Positions 10,113 to 18,392 of a DNA stretch of 64,000 nt are shown here, in pieces. This DNA comes from Butyrivibrio sp. VCB2006 (GTDB taxonomy: Bacteria > Bacillota > Clostridia > Lachnospirales > Lachnospiraceae): positions 248,001-312,000 of the forward strand of contig NZ_ATVX01000005.1 of NCBI RefSeq assembly GCF_000420945.1, in the 5' to 3' direction. Each line of letters begins with the position of its first letter. Within the stretch, counting starts at the first letter, position 1. The notes under the pieces were generated by a model. That model was not told the DNA's origin. It worked only from the letters and a program-made list of their open reading frames with translations, and did not search any database. The translations under genes and the position numbers were made by a program.

Positions 10113-10732
10113 GAATAGTTTTTGCTACAGGTAATAAGGGTAAGTTAAAAGAAATTCATAAAATACTTGGGGATCTTGGCATGGAGATATTGTCTATGGC
10201 TGAAGCAGGTGTTGCGGACGATATAGAGGAAACCGGAACAACTTTTGCTGAAAACTCCATGATCAAAGCAAAGTCAGTTCAAGGAAGCCTTAAGAAACGT
10301 AATTCCCAGGACGACAGTATTGTTCTTGCTGACGATTCCGGACTTGAGGTTGATTATTTAAATGGTGAACCGGGTATTTATTCAGCGAGATATATGGGAA
10401 AAGATACATCCTATGATATCAAGAATCAGGCTATTATCGATAAACTCGAAGGAGTGCCTGAGGATGAGAGAACAGCAAGATTCGTATGTGCAATTTCCGC
10501 AGTATTCCCTGATGGAAGGGAATTTAGCTTTTTAGGTAAAATGGAAGGCCATATTGCTCATGAGATTGCAGGAAGCAATGGCTTTGGCTATGACCCGATC
10601 TTCTTCCTCCCTGAATATGGCAAGACCAGCGCTGAATTATCTGCTGATGAGAAGAATGCAATAAGCCATAGGGGCAAGGCTCTCAGGGAGATGGAAGAGG
10701 TACTTCGAAAGGAACTTGGGACCAATGCATAA
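10109..10732 (+). CDS. rdgB: XTP/dITP pyrophosphatase (RdgB/HAM1)
   Basis: Hydrolyses deaminated purine triphosphates (XTP, dITP, ITP) to the monophosphate plus pyrophosphate and so cleans the nucleotide pool. Family hallmarks are FATGNKGKLKEI at the N-terminus, LADDSGLEVDYLNGEPG with the metal-binding Asp residues, and GSNGFGYDPIF near residue 155. At 207 residues it has the normal length. It starts inside the stop of the preceding gene and overlaps the next gene by 8 bases, so it sits within an operon. Confidence 0.95.
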   Translation: MRIVFATGNKGKLKEIHKILGDLGMEILSMAEAGVADDIEETGTTFAENSMIKAKSVQGSLKKRNSQDDSIVLADDSGLEVDYLNGEPGIYSARYMGKDTSYDIKNQAIIDKLEGVPEDERTARFVCAISAVFPDGREFSFLGKMEGHIAHEIAGSNGFGYDPIFFLPEYGKTSAELSADEKNAISHRGKALREMEEVLRKELGTNA

Positions 10733-11207
10733 GTATCTTGTGGTTAGTGATACTCATGGAAGAGATCAGAATTTTTATGATGTTCTTGATATTGAGGAGC
10801 CTTTGGATGGAATAATCCATTGCGGAGATTTTGAAGGTTCAGAAGAAAAATTTGCTTTGGCGGCCAATTGCCCTGTATATTTTGTGGCAGGCAATAATGA
10901 TTTCTTTTCCGACCTCAATAGAGAGCTTGAATTTGAACTGGATGGTCACAACTTTTTTGTAACTCATGGACATCACTATTATGTAAGTATGGATTATGAG
11001 AGTATTAAGAGTGAAGGAATTGCTAGAGGAGCAGATATAATTCTTTTTGGACACAGTCATAAACCTGTGGCAAAAGAAATTGACGGAGTATATCTTTTTA
11101 ATCCTGGAAGCTTATCTTATCCAAGACAGGAAGGCCGAAGACCCAGCTATTTGCTGCTTTTCATCGATGATGATGGTAAAATAGAATATGAAATAAAGTA
11201 CTTATAA
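10725..11207 (+). CDS. YfcE/MJ0936-type metallophosphoesterase
   Basis: A 160-residue calcineurin-like phosphodiesterase. The metal-binding motifs are all present: SDTHG near the N-terminus, IHCGDFEG, AGNNDF, THGHHYYV and GHSHKP, followed by NPGSLSYPR, which is typical of the YfcE/MJ0936 group. Members cleave phosphodiester bonds in vitro; the cellular substrate is unknown. I use ATG 10725, which has an AAAGGA ribosome site just upstream, rather than the TTG at 10716. The gene overlaps the end of rdgB by 8 bases. No strong terminator was seen before the tRNA promoter. Confidence 0.9.
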   Translation: MHKYLVVSDTHGRDQNFYDVLDIEEPLDGIIHCGDFEGSEEKFALAANCPVYFVAGNNDFFSDLNRELEFELDGHNFFVTHGHHYYVSMDYESIKSEGIARGADIILFGHSHKPVAKEIDGVYLFNPGSLSYPRQEGRRPSYLLLFIDDDGKIEYEIKYL

Positions 11208-11235
11208 ATACGAAAAAAAACTTGTGAAAATAGTG

Positions 11236-11265
11236 TTGACATATGCTCTCAAATCGTTATATAAT
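11236..11265 (+). promoter_or_regulatory. Sigma-A promoter of the tRNA cluster
   Basis: TTGACA (11236-11241), an 18-base spacer and TATAAT (11260-11265) lie about 40 bases before tRNA-Pro. This is the best consensus match seen in the window. Confidence 0.85.
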
Positions 11266-11306
11266 ACTTCTTGCGTTACGGCAAAAGGCAATAACGAATA
11301 ACAAAT

Positions 11307-11381
11307 CGGGGTGTGGCTCAGTTTGGCTAGAGCACCTGCTTTGGGAGCAGGGGGTCGCAGGTTCGAATCCTGTCACCCCGA
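11307..11381 (+). tRNA. tRNA-Pro (UGG)
   Basis: The acceptor arms CGGGGTG and CACCCCG pair perfectly. The anticodon stem CCTGC/GCAGG encloses TTTGGGA, giving anticodon TGG. GGTTCGAATCC is the T arm. CCA is not encoded. It is the first tRNA of the cluster. Confidence 0.95.
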
Positions 11382-11400
11382 CTAACGTAACGCAACACTT

Positions 11401-11471
11401 GCGGGTGTAGTTCAATGGTAGAACACCAGCCTTCCAAGCTGGATACGTGGGTTCGATTCCCATCACCCGCT
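11401..11471 (+). tRNA. tRNA-Gly (UCC)
   Basis: Acceptor arms GCGGGTG/CACCCGC; anticodon stem CCAGC/GCTGG enclosing CTTCCAA (anticodon TCC); T arm GGTTCGATTCC. CCA is not encoded. It lies 19 bases after tRNA-Pro. Confidence 0.95.
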
Positions 11472-11497
11472 CTAGTGAATTTATTTCACTTAACCGT

Positions 11498-11571
<74 letters not shown>

Positions 11572-11593
11572 CTTTTATTTTAGCTAAAAATAT

Positions 11594-11668
11594 GGTGGCT
11601 ATAGCGTAGTTGGTTAACGCGCCAGATTGTGGTTCTGGAGATCGAGGGTTCGAGTCCCTCTAGCCACC
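11594..11668 (+). tRNA. tRNA-His (GUG)
   Basis: Anticodon stem CCAGA/TCTGG encloses TTGTGGT, anticodon GTG. The acceptor includes the extra G(-1):C73 pair expected of tRNA-His (first base 11594, C73 at 11668). CCA is not encoded. A terminator follows 12 bases later, ending the first tRNA unit. Confidence 0.94.
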
Positions 11669-11680
11669 CTGAGAATTAGT

Positions 11681-11704
11681 GCCGATGAGAATCGGCGTTT
11701 TTTC
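11681..11704 (+). terminator. Terminator after tRNA-His
   Basis: GCCGAT (11681-11686) pairs with ATCGGC (11691-11696) around a GAGA tetraloop, and a seven-T run follows. It splits the tRNA cluster into two units. Confidence 0.85.
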
Positions 11705-11733
11705 TTGAATATGCCTCTTAAATGGCATAAAAT
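11705..11733 (+). promoter_or_regulatory. Candidate promoter for the second tRNA unit
   Basis: TTGAAT (11705-11710), a 17-base spacer and TAAAAT (11728-11733) lie just after the terminator and about 49 bases before tRNA-Gln. A TATAAT at 11734-11739 also lies here but lacks a well-spaced -35. Confidence 0.5.
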
Positions 11734-11781
11734 TATAATTGTAGAAGCTCCAGCTAAATGTGGCTTAAGCTCTTACGATCT

Positions 11782-11853
11782 TGGGCTATCGCCAAGCGGT
11801 AAGGCACAGCACTTTGACTGCTGCATACGACGGTTCGAATCCGGCTAGCCCAG
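11782..11853 (+). tRNA. tRNA-Gln (UUG)
   Basis: Acceptor arms TGGGCTA/TAGCCCA; anticodon stem CAGCA/TGCTG enclosing CTTTGAC (anticodon TTG); T arm GGTTCGAATCC. CCA is not encoded. Its cognate glutaminyl-tRNA synthetase gene also lies in this window (47769-49475). Confidence 0.95.
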
Positions 11854-11896
11854 CTAAGCGATGGATTTACTACGTCGCTGTTTTACAATGAAATAT

Positions 11897-11969
11897 GGGA
11901 TACTAGCTCAGGTGGTAGAGCACTTGACTTTTAATCAAGTTGTCGGGGGTTCGAATCCCCCGTGTCTCA
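11897..11969 (+). tRNA. tRNA-Lys (UUU)
   Basis: Acceptor arms GGGATAC/GTGTCTC with G-T pairs; anticodon stem CTTGA/TCAAG enclosing CTTTTAA (anticodon TTT). CCA is not encoded. A stem-loop (11975-12004) follows. Confidence 0.94.
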
Positions 11970-11974
11970 GTAAT

Positions 11975-12015
11975 AATCCCTAGCTTCTTAGGAAGATAGG
12001 GATTTCATTATTTTT
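11975..12015 (+). terminator. Stem-loop terminator after tRNA-Lys
   Basis: AATCCCTA (11975-11982) pairs with TAGGGATT (11997-12004), with an inner CTTC/GAAG extension and a T-rich run at 12011-12015. Readthrough to tRNA-Leu is possible because no separate promoter is obvious. Confidence 0.65.
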
Positions 12016-12017
12016 AT

Positions 12018-12097
<80 letters not shown>

Positions 12098-12105
12098 GCA
12101 TAAGA

Positions 12106-12139
12106 GGGTTATTCGTGGGTTCACGAATAATCCTTTTTT
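12106..12139 (+). terminator. Terminator of the tRNA cluster
   Basis: GGGTTATTCGTG (12106-12117) pairs with CACGAATAATCC (12122-12133), followed by TTTTTT. Confidence 0.9.
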
Positions 12140-12225
12140 ATTATGAATTAGGAAACTGATAACAGGTCTTGAAGCTTTATAGTTTCTTTATTGTATGTGT
12201 CTGATTAGGGTGCTATGGTGTAAAT

Positions 12226-13641
12226 ATGGGAAACGAAACGAAGACTATAGAAAAAAATAAGATTACCGAAGGCTCCATATGGAAGAATATGCTGGGATAT
12301 TTCTGGGCCCTTCTTTTGGGGGCTTTTTTCCAGCAGTTTTATAATACGGTAGATGCGATTATCGTAGGTAAGGCTGTTGGAAGTGACGCCCTTGCGGCTG
12401 TTGGCGGGTCTGCCGCTATGGTAGTTAGCCTGTTTGTCGGATTTTTCATGGGATTATCCTCGGGCGCGACTGTAGTTATAGCGCAGTTCTATGGTGCTGG
12501 CAGGAGAGAAGAAGTTAAAAAGGCGGTACATACTGCTATTGCCATGTCCATCGCTGGAGGCGCTCTGATAACCATTATTGGCTTTTTTATCTCGAACTGG
12601 ATAATTGGTGTTATGAAGACTCCTGTGGAGGTAATTGAGGCCTCTACGGTCTATTTGAGGATATACTTCGTTGGGATGATTGCTAACCTGATTTATAACA
12701 TGGGAGCCGCTATTTTAAGAGCAGTCGGTGACTCCAAAAGACCACTGTATGTGCTGATAATAAGCTGCTTTGTGAATATCGTTTTAGATGTCTTTTTTGT
12801 TATTGTACTTGGCCTTGGAAAGCTTGGTATCACTCAGGGCGTTATAGGAGTAGCGGTAGCCACTGTGATGTGCCAGGTCATAAGCGCAGTGATAATCGTA
12901 GTGATGCTGATGCGCAGCGAAAATTCATACAAACTGATTCTTAGGGAAATAGGCATTGATGGTCAGATGCTGTCTAGAATTATTAGAATTGGATTTCCCG
13001 CAGGCGTTCAGACAACTATGTATACCCTTTCTAACATCCTGATCCAGGCTTCTATCAATGAGTTTGGCAAGGATGCGACTGCAGCCTGGGCGGCATACGG
13101 AAAAATTGATGTTCTCTTTTGGATGACAATCAGTTCTCTGGGAACTTCAGTAACTACTTTTGCGGGACAGAATTTCGGAGCCGGCAAATACGACCGCGTG
13201 CGCAGCAGCACGAGGCAGGGATTTATAATTGCTTCAATTATTACCATACCTCTTAGTATAGTATTGTATTTCTGGGGCAAGGGCTTTTTGTATGTCTTTG
13301 TTAATGATGAAAATGTTATCAATATAGGAATACAAATGATTAAGTTTCTTGCACCATTTTACTTTATGTACATTGGAGTGGAGATTTTTTCCGGTGTCTT
13401 AAGAGGAATGGGATCAGCTCTGGTGCCGATGCTTATTACCTTAAGCGGAATATGCCTTCTCAGAGTATCCTGGATACTCATCGCATTTCCTGTGAACAGA
13501 ACTATAGAGATGGTGGAAGTAAGCTACCCGATTACCTGGATGACAACTTCAGTTCTTTTTCTTATTTACTATGTCTACTATGTAAGAAGACATAAGATAA
13601 AGGGAACTGCTACTGATCGTAATAAAGAGATTTCGAAATAA
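12226..13641 (+). CDS. MATE family multidrug/sodium antiporter
   Basis: A 471-residue integral membrane exporter with about twelve hydrophobic segments in two similar halves. Family features include the N-terminal FFQQFYNTVDAIIVGKAVG with its membrane Asp, ALAAVGGSAA, and the second-half AGVQTTMYTLSNILIQASIN and GQNFGAG. MATE proteins expel cationic drugs or metabolites in exchange for sodium or protons; the substrate cannot be read from sequence. ATG 12226 follows only a weak ribosome site. The gene ends 27 bases before the radical SAM gene, so the two may be cotranscribed. Confidence 0.9.
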   Translation: MGNETKTIEKNKITEGSIWKNMLGYFWALLLGAFFQQFYNTVDAIIVGKAVGSDALAAVGGSAAMVVSLFVGFFMGLSSGATVVIAQFYGAGRREEVKKAVHTAIAMSIAGGALITIIGFFISNWIIGVMKTPVEVIEASTVYLRIYFVGMIANLIYNMGAAILRAVGDSKRPLYVLIISCFVNIVLDVFFVIVLGLGKLGITQGVIGVAVATVMCQVISAVIIVVMLMRSENSYKLILREIGIDGQMLSRIIRIGFPAGVQTTMYTLSNILIQASINEFGKDATAAWAAYGKIDVLFWMTISSLGTSVTTFAGQNFGAGKYDRVRSSTRQGFIIASIITIPLSIVLYFWGKGFLYVFVNDENVINIGIQMIKFLAPFYFMYIGVEIFSGVLRGMGSALVPMLITLSGICLLRVSWILIAFPVNRTIEMVEVSYPITWMTTSVLFLIYYVYYVRRHKIKGTATDRNKEISK

Positions 13642-13668
13642 GCAGGTTAGCTTATTAGGTATATTTTT

Positions 13669-14640
13669 ATGACAAGTGGTGACAAGGATTTTACAGAATA
13701 TAAGAATTGCCGGCTGTGCCCAAGAAAGTGCGGCCTAGACAGGACTGTGGCTACAGCCTTTTGCAGGGAAAAGAGTGATCTGCATGTGAGCAGGGCGGCG
13801 CTTCATATGTGGGAAGAACCCTGTATTTCCGGAAATAATGGCTCCGGAACAGTGTTTTTTTCAGGCTGCAACATGGGGTGCGTTTTTTGTCAGAATAAGG
13901 CCATCAGCAGAGGCCAGGTAGGTAAGTATATTTCCGTAGACAGGCTCGTGGATATCTTTTTTGAACTGGAAGATAAAGGGGCTAATAATATCAACCTGGT
14001 GACCGGGGATATGTTTGTCCCCACCATTAGAGTAGCTATAGAGAAGGCCAGAAACCGAGGGATTGGAATTCCATTTCTTTTTAATACATCATCATATCTT
14101 GAGCTCCAGACAGTTAAGAGCCTTGACGGGCTTATTGACATATATCTTCCGGATTTTAAGTACATCAGGGAAGAGGATGCGGTCAGATATAGTAAGGCTC
14201 ATGGATATGTGGATGCTGCCAAAAGAGCTATTGATGAGATGGTCAGGCAGTGCCCAGAATGTATCTTTGAACGTGAGAAACGCTTAGATGTTTCTAATGC
14301 TATAGAGCCCCAAAAAGATACGACAAATGATACTGAGATAATGAAGAAGGGGGTAGTAGTAAGACACCTTCTGATGCCCGGAATGCTAATACAGGCTAAA
14401 ATGATTGTTCGCTACCTCTATGAAAAATATGGGGACAGTATTTATATCAGCCTAATGAATCAGTTCACCCCCAACGGAGAACTGTCAGAGTATCCCGAAA
14501 TCGACCGAAAGGTATCTGATAGGGACTATGACAGCCTGATAGATTATGCGGCCCAAATAGGTGTCGTAAATGGCTTTATGCAGGTGGGCGAAACATCCAA
14601 GGAAAGCTTTATCCCCGAATTTGATTGCTACGGTGTTTGA
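13669..14640 (+). CDS. Radical SAM protein, PflA/PflX-like (COG1313 type)
   Basis: A 323-residue radical SAM enzyme. GCNMGCVFCQN (about residues 64-74) is the CX3CX2C motif that binds the SAM-coordinating 4Fe-4S cluster. An extra N-terminal Cys set (CRLCPRKC, then a later Cys) resembles that of PflX/YjjW-like proteins. NLVTGD and DIYLPDFKY fit the barrel core of the family. These proteins are often annotated as pyruvate formate-lyase activating enzyme, but no glycyl radical enzyme lies nearby and the true target is unknown. Residues about 193-230 form a polar insert before VVVRHLLMPG. Confidence 0.82.
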   Translation: MTSGDKDFTEYKNCRLCPRKCGLDRTVATAFCREKSDLHVSRAALHMWEEPCISGNNGSGTVFFSGCNMGCVFCQNKAISRGQVGKYISVDRLVDIFFELEDKGANNINLVTGDMFVPTIRVAIEKARNRGIGIPFLFNTSSYLELQTVKSLDGLIDIYLPDFKYIREEDAVRYSKAHGYVDAAKRAIDEMVRQCPECIFEREKRLDVSNAIEPQKDTTNDTEIMKKGVVVRHLLMPGMLIQAKMIVRYLYEKYGDSIYISLMNQFTPNGELSEYPEIDRKVSDRDYDSLIDYAAQIGVVNGFMQVGETSKESFIPEFDCYGV

Positions 14641-14706
14641 AAAGCCGCGTTCCTGATCTGATGGGCAGAAGCGGAGCTTGGCAAACGATGGTGGAGGGGA
14701 TAATAA

Positions 14707-14747
14707 AAAGGCTTAGAGATAAGGTGGTTACCTTTCTCTAAGCCTTT
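14707..14747. terminator. Bidirectional terminator between the radical SAM and PBP1A genes
   Basis: AAAGGCTTAGAGA (14707-14719) pairs with TCTCTAAGCCTTT (14735-14747). Runs of A and T on the two flanks let it serve both converging genes. Confidence 0.85.
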
Positions 14748-14766
14748 GTGATTGTTTGGGAATTTA

Positions 14767-17526
14767 TTAGTTGCCGGCAGAAACGTCTGCGGGAACTTCG
14801 TTAACTACTGATTCTGTCTGCTGAGCAGGAGCAGCTTCGGCAGGTGCTGCCTCGCCTGCGGCTTCTGCGGCTGCGGCTTCTGCTGCGGCCTGGGCTGCCT
14901 GTGCAGCTGCTACAGCAGCGGCTTGTTCTGAAGCGATGATACCTTCGATTCCTGGCTGAGTCATGAACTCAACTGTATGATGACAGGTGTTGAGAACTCG
15001 GACTTCATTGCCTTCCTCATCAGTAACTGTAGTGTAAGCAGAATTGCCTGGAGTGTAATTTACAAATCCGGACTGGATTGCTGCTGGTACTTCTGGGGTA
15101 AGTTCAAATACACCGGCTGTCTTGAATGGACAAAGCTCTGTTGCTGGGCATCCGTCTATACCGCACATTGTTCCCTGATAGTGAACATCACAGCTTTCGG
15201 TAGGAATTGTGCCTTCTTCAAAGTACTCATTCATAAGTGTTCCACTGCAAAGTCCCTCTATTGGCTGTTTGCCTGATCTTGAACATACTGTTCCGACTAC
15301 AATACCGGATGGCATTGAGAAGGAAGATGCCGGAAGATTCTCATGTACTCTGGACATTACCTTTCTCCACATTGTCTTGGAGAGGTTCTTTTCAGCTGAA
15401 TCCTTCATGCTTACGTTGTTGTCGTAACCGGTCCAAACTGTGGCTGTGTAGTAATTGGTGTAGCCTGCAAACCAAACATCTTTATAGTCTGTGGTTGTAC
15501 CGGTTTTACCGGCAATAGCAGTTGTTCCAAAGTTAACTGAAGTAGCAGTTCCGGAAGTAACAACATCCTGCATTGCACTAGTTAAAAGAAAAGCTGTAGT
15601 TTCTTTTAATACACGCTTAGTCTTGGCTTCTGTATTATCAAGGATTACATTGCCATCATGGTCCACAACTTTTGTATAAAGCTTGGGCTCTACGTAAACA
15701 CCACCATTTGCAATAGATGCGTAAGCGGCATTAAGTTCGTAGTTCTTAACACCGTAGGTAAGTCCACCAAGAGCAGTAGACTGCTGAATGTCTGAGTAAA
15801 CCTTACCATTGATGGTCACACCGTCTGTGAGGGTTGTGAATCCAAAGTTCTTGAGGTAATCATAACCAAGCTGAGGTGTGATAAGGGTAAATGCCTCAAC
15901 GGCAATAACGTTCATGGAATCCTTAATAGCCGTTCTTACAGTATTAAGACCTCTGTATTCTGATCCCCACCAGTTTTTTACGAGGGTACCGTTATCGTAA
16001 GCAAACGGAGCATCATTAAATACTGTTGCAAGAGTAAGGCCTGCGCTATCTATACCGGGAGCATAGGTTGAAAGAACCTTAAAGGTTGAACCTGGCTGAC
16101 GGTAGGAGTCGGTTGCTCTGTTAAGGGTTCTGCTGGCTGTCTTCTGACCACGACCACCTACAAGAGCTACAACGTAACCTGTACTCTGCTCCTCTACAGA
16201 TATTGAAACCTGTGGCTGAGGAGTAAGTGTATATTTCTCACCAAGCACGGTGTCGCCTTCGTTCATAACAGCGGCCTTGTAGTTCTCTATAGCCTCCTCG
16301 GCAGCTTCCTGAGAAGAGTAGAGCATATTGAAACCTGTAATGCTCTGCTTGTAATAGGACTGGAACATCTCACTACTGTGGTTGGTAACTGTACCATCAG
16401 CTGCCTGAACAGACAGTTCGTAGCTAAGAAGCCATTTTGTGCCGGAAGGATAGTTCTCTTCATTCTGGAATACATCATCACAGATAGCCTGAATTTCAGG
16501 ATCCTGAGTTGAATAAATCTTGAGACCGCCACTGTACAAAAGAGTGTAGGCCTGAGTCTCGTTGTATCCAGCCTCTATGAGATCATCCAAAATGTCGTTG
16601 GTCAAAGCGTCGACAAAGTAGGAGTTGATGGTAGAGTCGCCACCGGTCTCCTGGTTGACGTTCTGAATTCTTGAATATACATCATCTGTCATGGCTGTAT
16701 CATACTCAATCTGAGTAATGTACTCGTGCTTGAGCATGTTGCCTAAAACTTTTTTACGTCTCTCAGCGTTCTTGTCCGGATGAGTAATAGGATTGAAACG
16801 GCTGGGGTTCTGAGTAATAGCAGCAATAACAGCTGACTCTGAAATGTTAAGTTCACTACAGGACTTGTTGAAATATCTAAGTGAAGCAGCCTGAACACCA
16901 AGTGTATTGGAACCAAGGTTGATGGTGTTGAGGTAGTTAAGGAGAATATCCTCCTTGCTCATGCTTTTTTCAAGCTGTACAGCCAAATACTGTTCCTGAA
17001 TCTTACGCTTTACCTGCTGGATTTTGCTCTCATCGGTCCAACCTGAGAAAACGTTGTTCTTAAGGAGCTGCTGAGTAATTGTACTGGCACCCTGTGAGAA
17101 ATTACCTGAGGTAAGTCCTACAACACCGGCTCTTATGATACCCTGAATATCGATTCCGTTATGTTCATAGAATCTCTCATCCTCGATAGCTACGAAGGCT
17201 TTACCAAGGTGATCCGGAATCATGTCCCAGGTTACAGGGATACGGTTTGAATCCGTTGAAACCAGCTTGGCTATCTGGTTGCCATCAGTGTCATATACGA
17301 AGGTTGAAAATCCCTTAGGTGTAACGCTGATATTACTGATGTCAGGAGCGGTGTCTCTGATACCATTGAATACACCGATTCCGGCGCTGGCACCGATGAT
17401 AACGCCGCCTATAATGAGCGATAATATGATATAGAAGCCAAAAAGACTGATCTTTTTGCCCCATTTATTAGTACCGGAGTTAAGGGCTCTTGCCTGTTCT
17501 ACGATACCTCTTTTTCCATAATTCAT
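14767..17526 (-). CDS. Class A penicillin-binding protein 1A (transglycosylase/transpeptidase)
   Basis: A 919-residue bifunctional peptidoglycan synthase. After a short cytoplasmic part and one membrane segment (residues about 27-50), the GT51 domain carries IEDERFYEHNGID (Glu115) and GASTITQQLLKN. The transpeptidase has GSTFK (around residue 478), SMN (around 538) and KTGTT (around 675). The C-terminus adds a Cys-rich stretch (eight Cys over about 80 residues) and an Ala/Glu-rich tail, as in other clostridial PBP1A proteins. It polymerises glycan strands and crosslinks stem peptides outside the membrane. It is monocistronic, with its own promoter and the shared terminator. Confidence 0.95.
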   Translation of the reverse strand: MNYGKRGIVEQARALNSGTNKWGKKISLFGFYIILSLIIGGVIIGASAGIGVFNGIRDTAPDISNISVTPKGFSTFVYDTDGNQIAKLVSTDSNRIPVTWDMIPDHLGKAFVAIEDERFYEHNGIDIQGIIRAGVVGLTSGNFSQGASTITQQLLKNNVFSGWTDESKIQQVKRKIQEQYLAVQLEKSMSKEDILLNYLNTINLGSNTLGVQAASLRYFNKSCSELNISESAVIAAITQNPSRFNPITHPDKNAERRKKVLGNMLKHEYITQIEYDTAMTDDVYSRIQNVNQETGGDSTINSYFVDALTNDILDDLIEAGYNETQAYTLLYSGGLKIYSTQDPEIQAICDDVFQNEENYPSGTKWLLSYELSVQAADGTVTNHSSEMFQSYYKQSITGFNMLYSSQEAAEEAIENYKAAVMNEGDTVLGEKYTLTPQPQVSISVEEQSTGYVVALVGGRGQKTASRTLNRATDSYRQPGSTFKVLSTYAPGIDSAGLTLATVFNDAPFAYDNGTLVKNWWGSEYRGLNTVRTAIKDSMNVIAVEAFTLITPQLGYDYLKNFGFTTLTDGVTINGKVYSDIQQSTALGGLTYGVKNYELNAAYASIANGGVYVEPKLYTKVVDHDGNVILDNTEAKTKRVLKETTAFLLTSAMQDVVTSGTATSVNFGTTAIAGKTGTTTDYKDVWFAGYTNYYTATVWTGYDNNVSMKDSAEKNLSKTMWRKVMSRVHENLPASSFSMPSGIVVGTVCSRSGKQPIEGLCSGTLMNEYFEEGTIPTESCDVHYQGTMCGIDGCPATELCPFKTAGVFELTPEVPAAIQSGFVNYTPGNSAYTTVTDEEGNEVRVLNTCHHTVEFMTQPGIEGIIASEQAAAVAAAQAAQAAAEAAAAEAAGEAAPAEAAPAQQTESVVNEVPADVSAGN

Positions 17527-17609
17527 AAGTAATCCTCGCTAAACATATATGCTGTCATATTGATTAAATGATATATAGCATGCGATAAAAATCCATACTA
17601 CAACACCTT

Positions 17610-17639
17610 ATTATAACACCTGCGCCCTAGGAAAGTAAA
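17610..17639 (-). promoter_or_regulatory. Candidate promoter of the PBP1A gene
   Basis: Read on the minus strand: TTTACT, an 18-base spacer, then TATAAT, about 85 bases before the start codon. Confidence 0.5.
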
Positions 17640-17699
17640 ATTTCGGGTTTGTCAGGTACGTCTATAGGCTTATACAGGTGAAAAATATTAGTCTCGTGT

Positions 17700-17705
17700 T
17701 ATAAT
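17700..17705 (+). promoter_or_regulatory. Extended -10 element placed at the IMPACT gene start
   Basis: TGTTATAAT ends at 17705, two bases before ATG 17707 and eight before ATG 17713. No Shine-Dalgarno sequence lies between, so transcription would begin at or beside the start codon. Confidence 0.45.
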
Positions 17706-17706
17706 A

Positions 17707-18345
17707 ATGCTCATGAGCGAAAGAGAATCTTTTAAGATAACAATTTCAGAAGGATGCGGTGAAATCGTTGAAAAGAAATCCCGCTTTATTGCAAATGTAT
17801 TCCCTGTGGAAACTCAGCAGCAGGCTGAGGAAAAGATAGCAGAGATCAGCAAGAAATACTGGGATGCCAGACATAACTGCTATGCCTACGTAATCGGAGT
17901 AAATGGAGAGAATACCAAGTGCAGTGATAACGGAGAGCCTTCAGGTACAGCCGGTAAGCCGATTTTGGAAGTAATAAACGGAGCAGGTCTTACCAATACA
18001 CTGGTTATAGTCACCAGATACTTTGGCGGAGTTCTTCTGGGAACCGGAGGTCTTGTCCGTGCCTACACCCAGTCCGCCCAGGCAGGTATTGCGAACTGTC
18101 AGGTAGGAGAGAAGGTTCTCTCTCAGAAACTGACTCTTAAGGTTGGCTACAATATGATCAACAATGTGCAGTATTACCTTTCTCAGAACGAAATCTCTAT
18201 TGCAGATTCCCGCTACGAGGCTGATGTTCAATTCGATATCTGCGTCCGTGACGCTGACAGACAGCGCATCTGCGACGGGCTTGTCCAAAAATGTGAAGGA
18301 CAGATTGAAATCGTTGAGGGCGATAAAGGATATTACATATTATAA
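17707..18345 (+). CDS. IMPACT/YigZ family protein (UPF0029)
   Basis: A 212-residue cytosolic protein of the YigZ/IMPACT family. KKSRFIANVFPV, YWDARHNCYAYVIG, CSDNGEPSGTAGKPILEVI and VTRYFGGVLLGTGGLVRAY are the conserved family segments, and the C-terminal ferredoxin-like domain follows. The eukaryotic homologue binds GCN1; the bacterial role, possibly translation-related, is not established. Starts at 17707 (MLMSERES) or 17713 (MSERES) are both possible. No ribosome site is visible and a -10 box sits directly upstream, so this could be a leaderless message. Confidence 0.85.
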   Translation: MLMSERESFKITISEGCGEIVEKKSRFIANVFPVETQQQAEEKIAEISKKYWDARHNCYAYVIGVNGENTKCSDNGEPSGTAGKPILEVINGAGLTNTLVIVTRYFGGVLLGTGGLVRAYTQSAQAGIANCQVGEKVLSQKLTLKVGYNMINNVQYYLSQNEISIADSRYEADVQFDICVRDADRQRICDGLVQKCEGQIEIVEGDKGYYIL

Positions 18346-18349
18346 AAAT

Positions 18350-18379
18350 AACTGCCGGTGTAAAACACCGGCAGTTTTA
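18350..18379. terminator. Bidirectional terminator between the IMPACT gene and bipA
   Basis: AACTGCCGGTG (18350-18360) pairs with CACCGGCAGTT (18366-18376). A-rich and T-rich flanks serve both converging genes. Confidence 0.9.
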
Positions 18380-18392
18380 TATTGGTCAGTAA

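Noticed and set aside
11257..11466. Minus-strand frame across tRNA-Pro and tRNA-Gly
   Set aside because: Antisense to tRNA genes; this translation is a common annotation artefact.
11627..11848. Reading frame across tRNA-His and tRNA-Gln
   Set aside because: It overlaps two clear tRNA genes, a terminator and a promoter.
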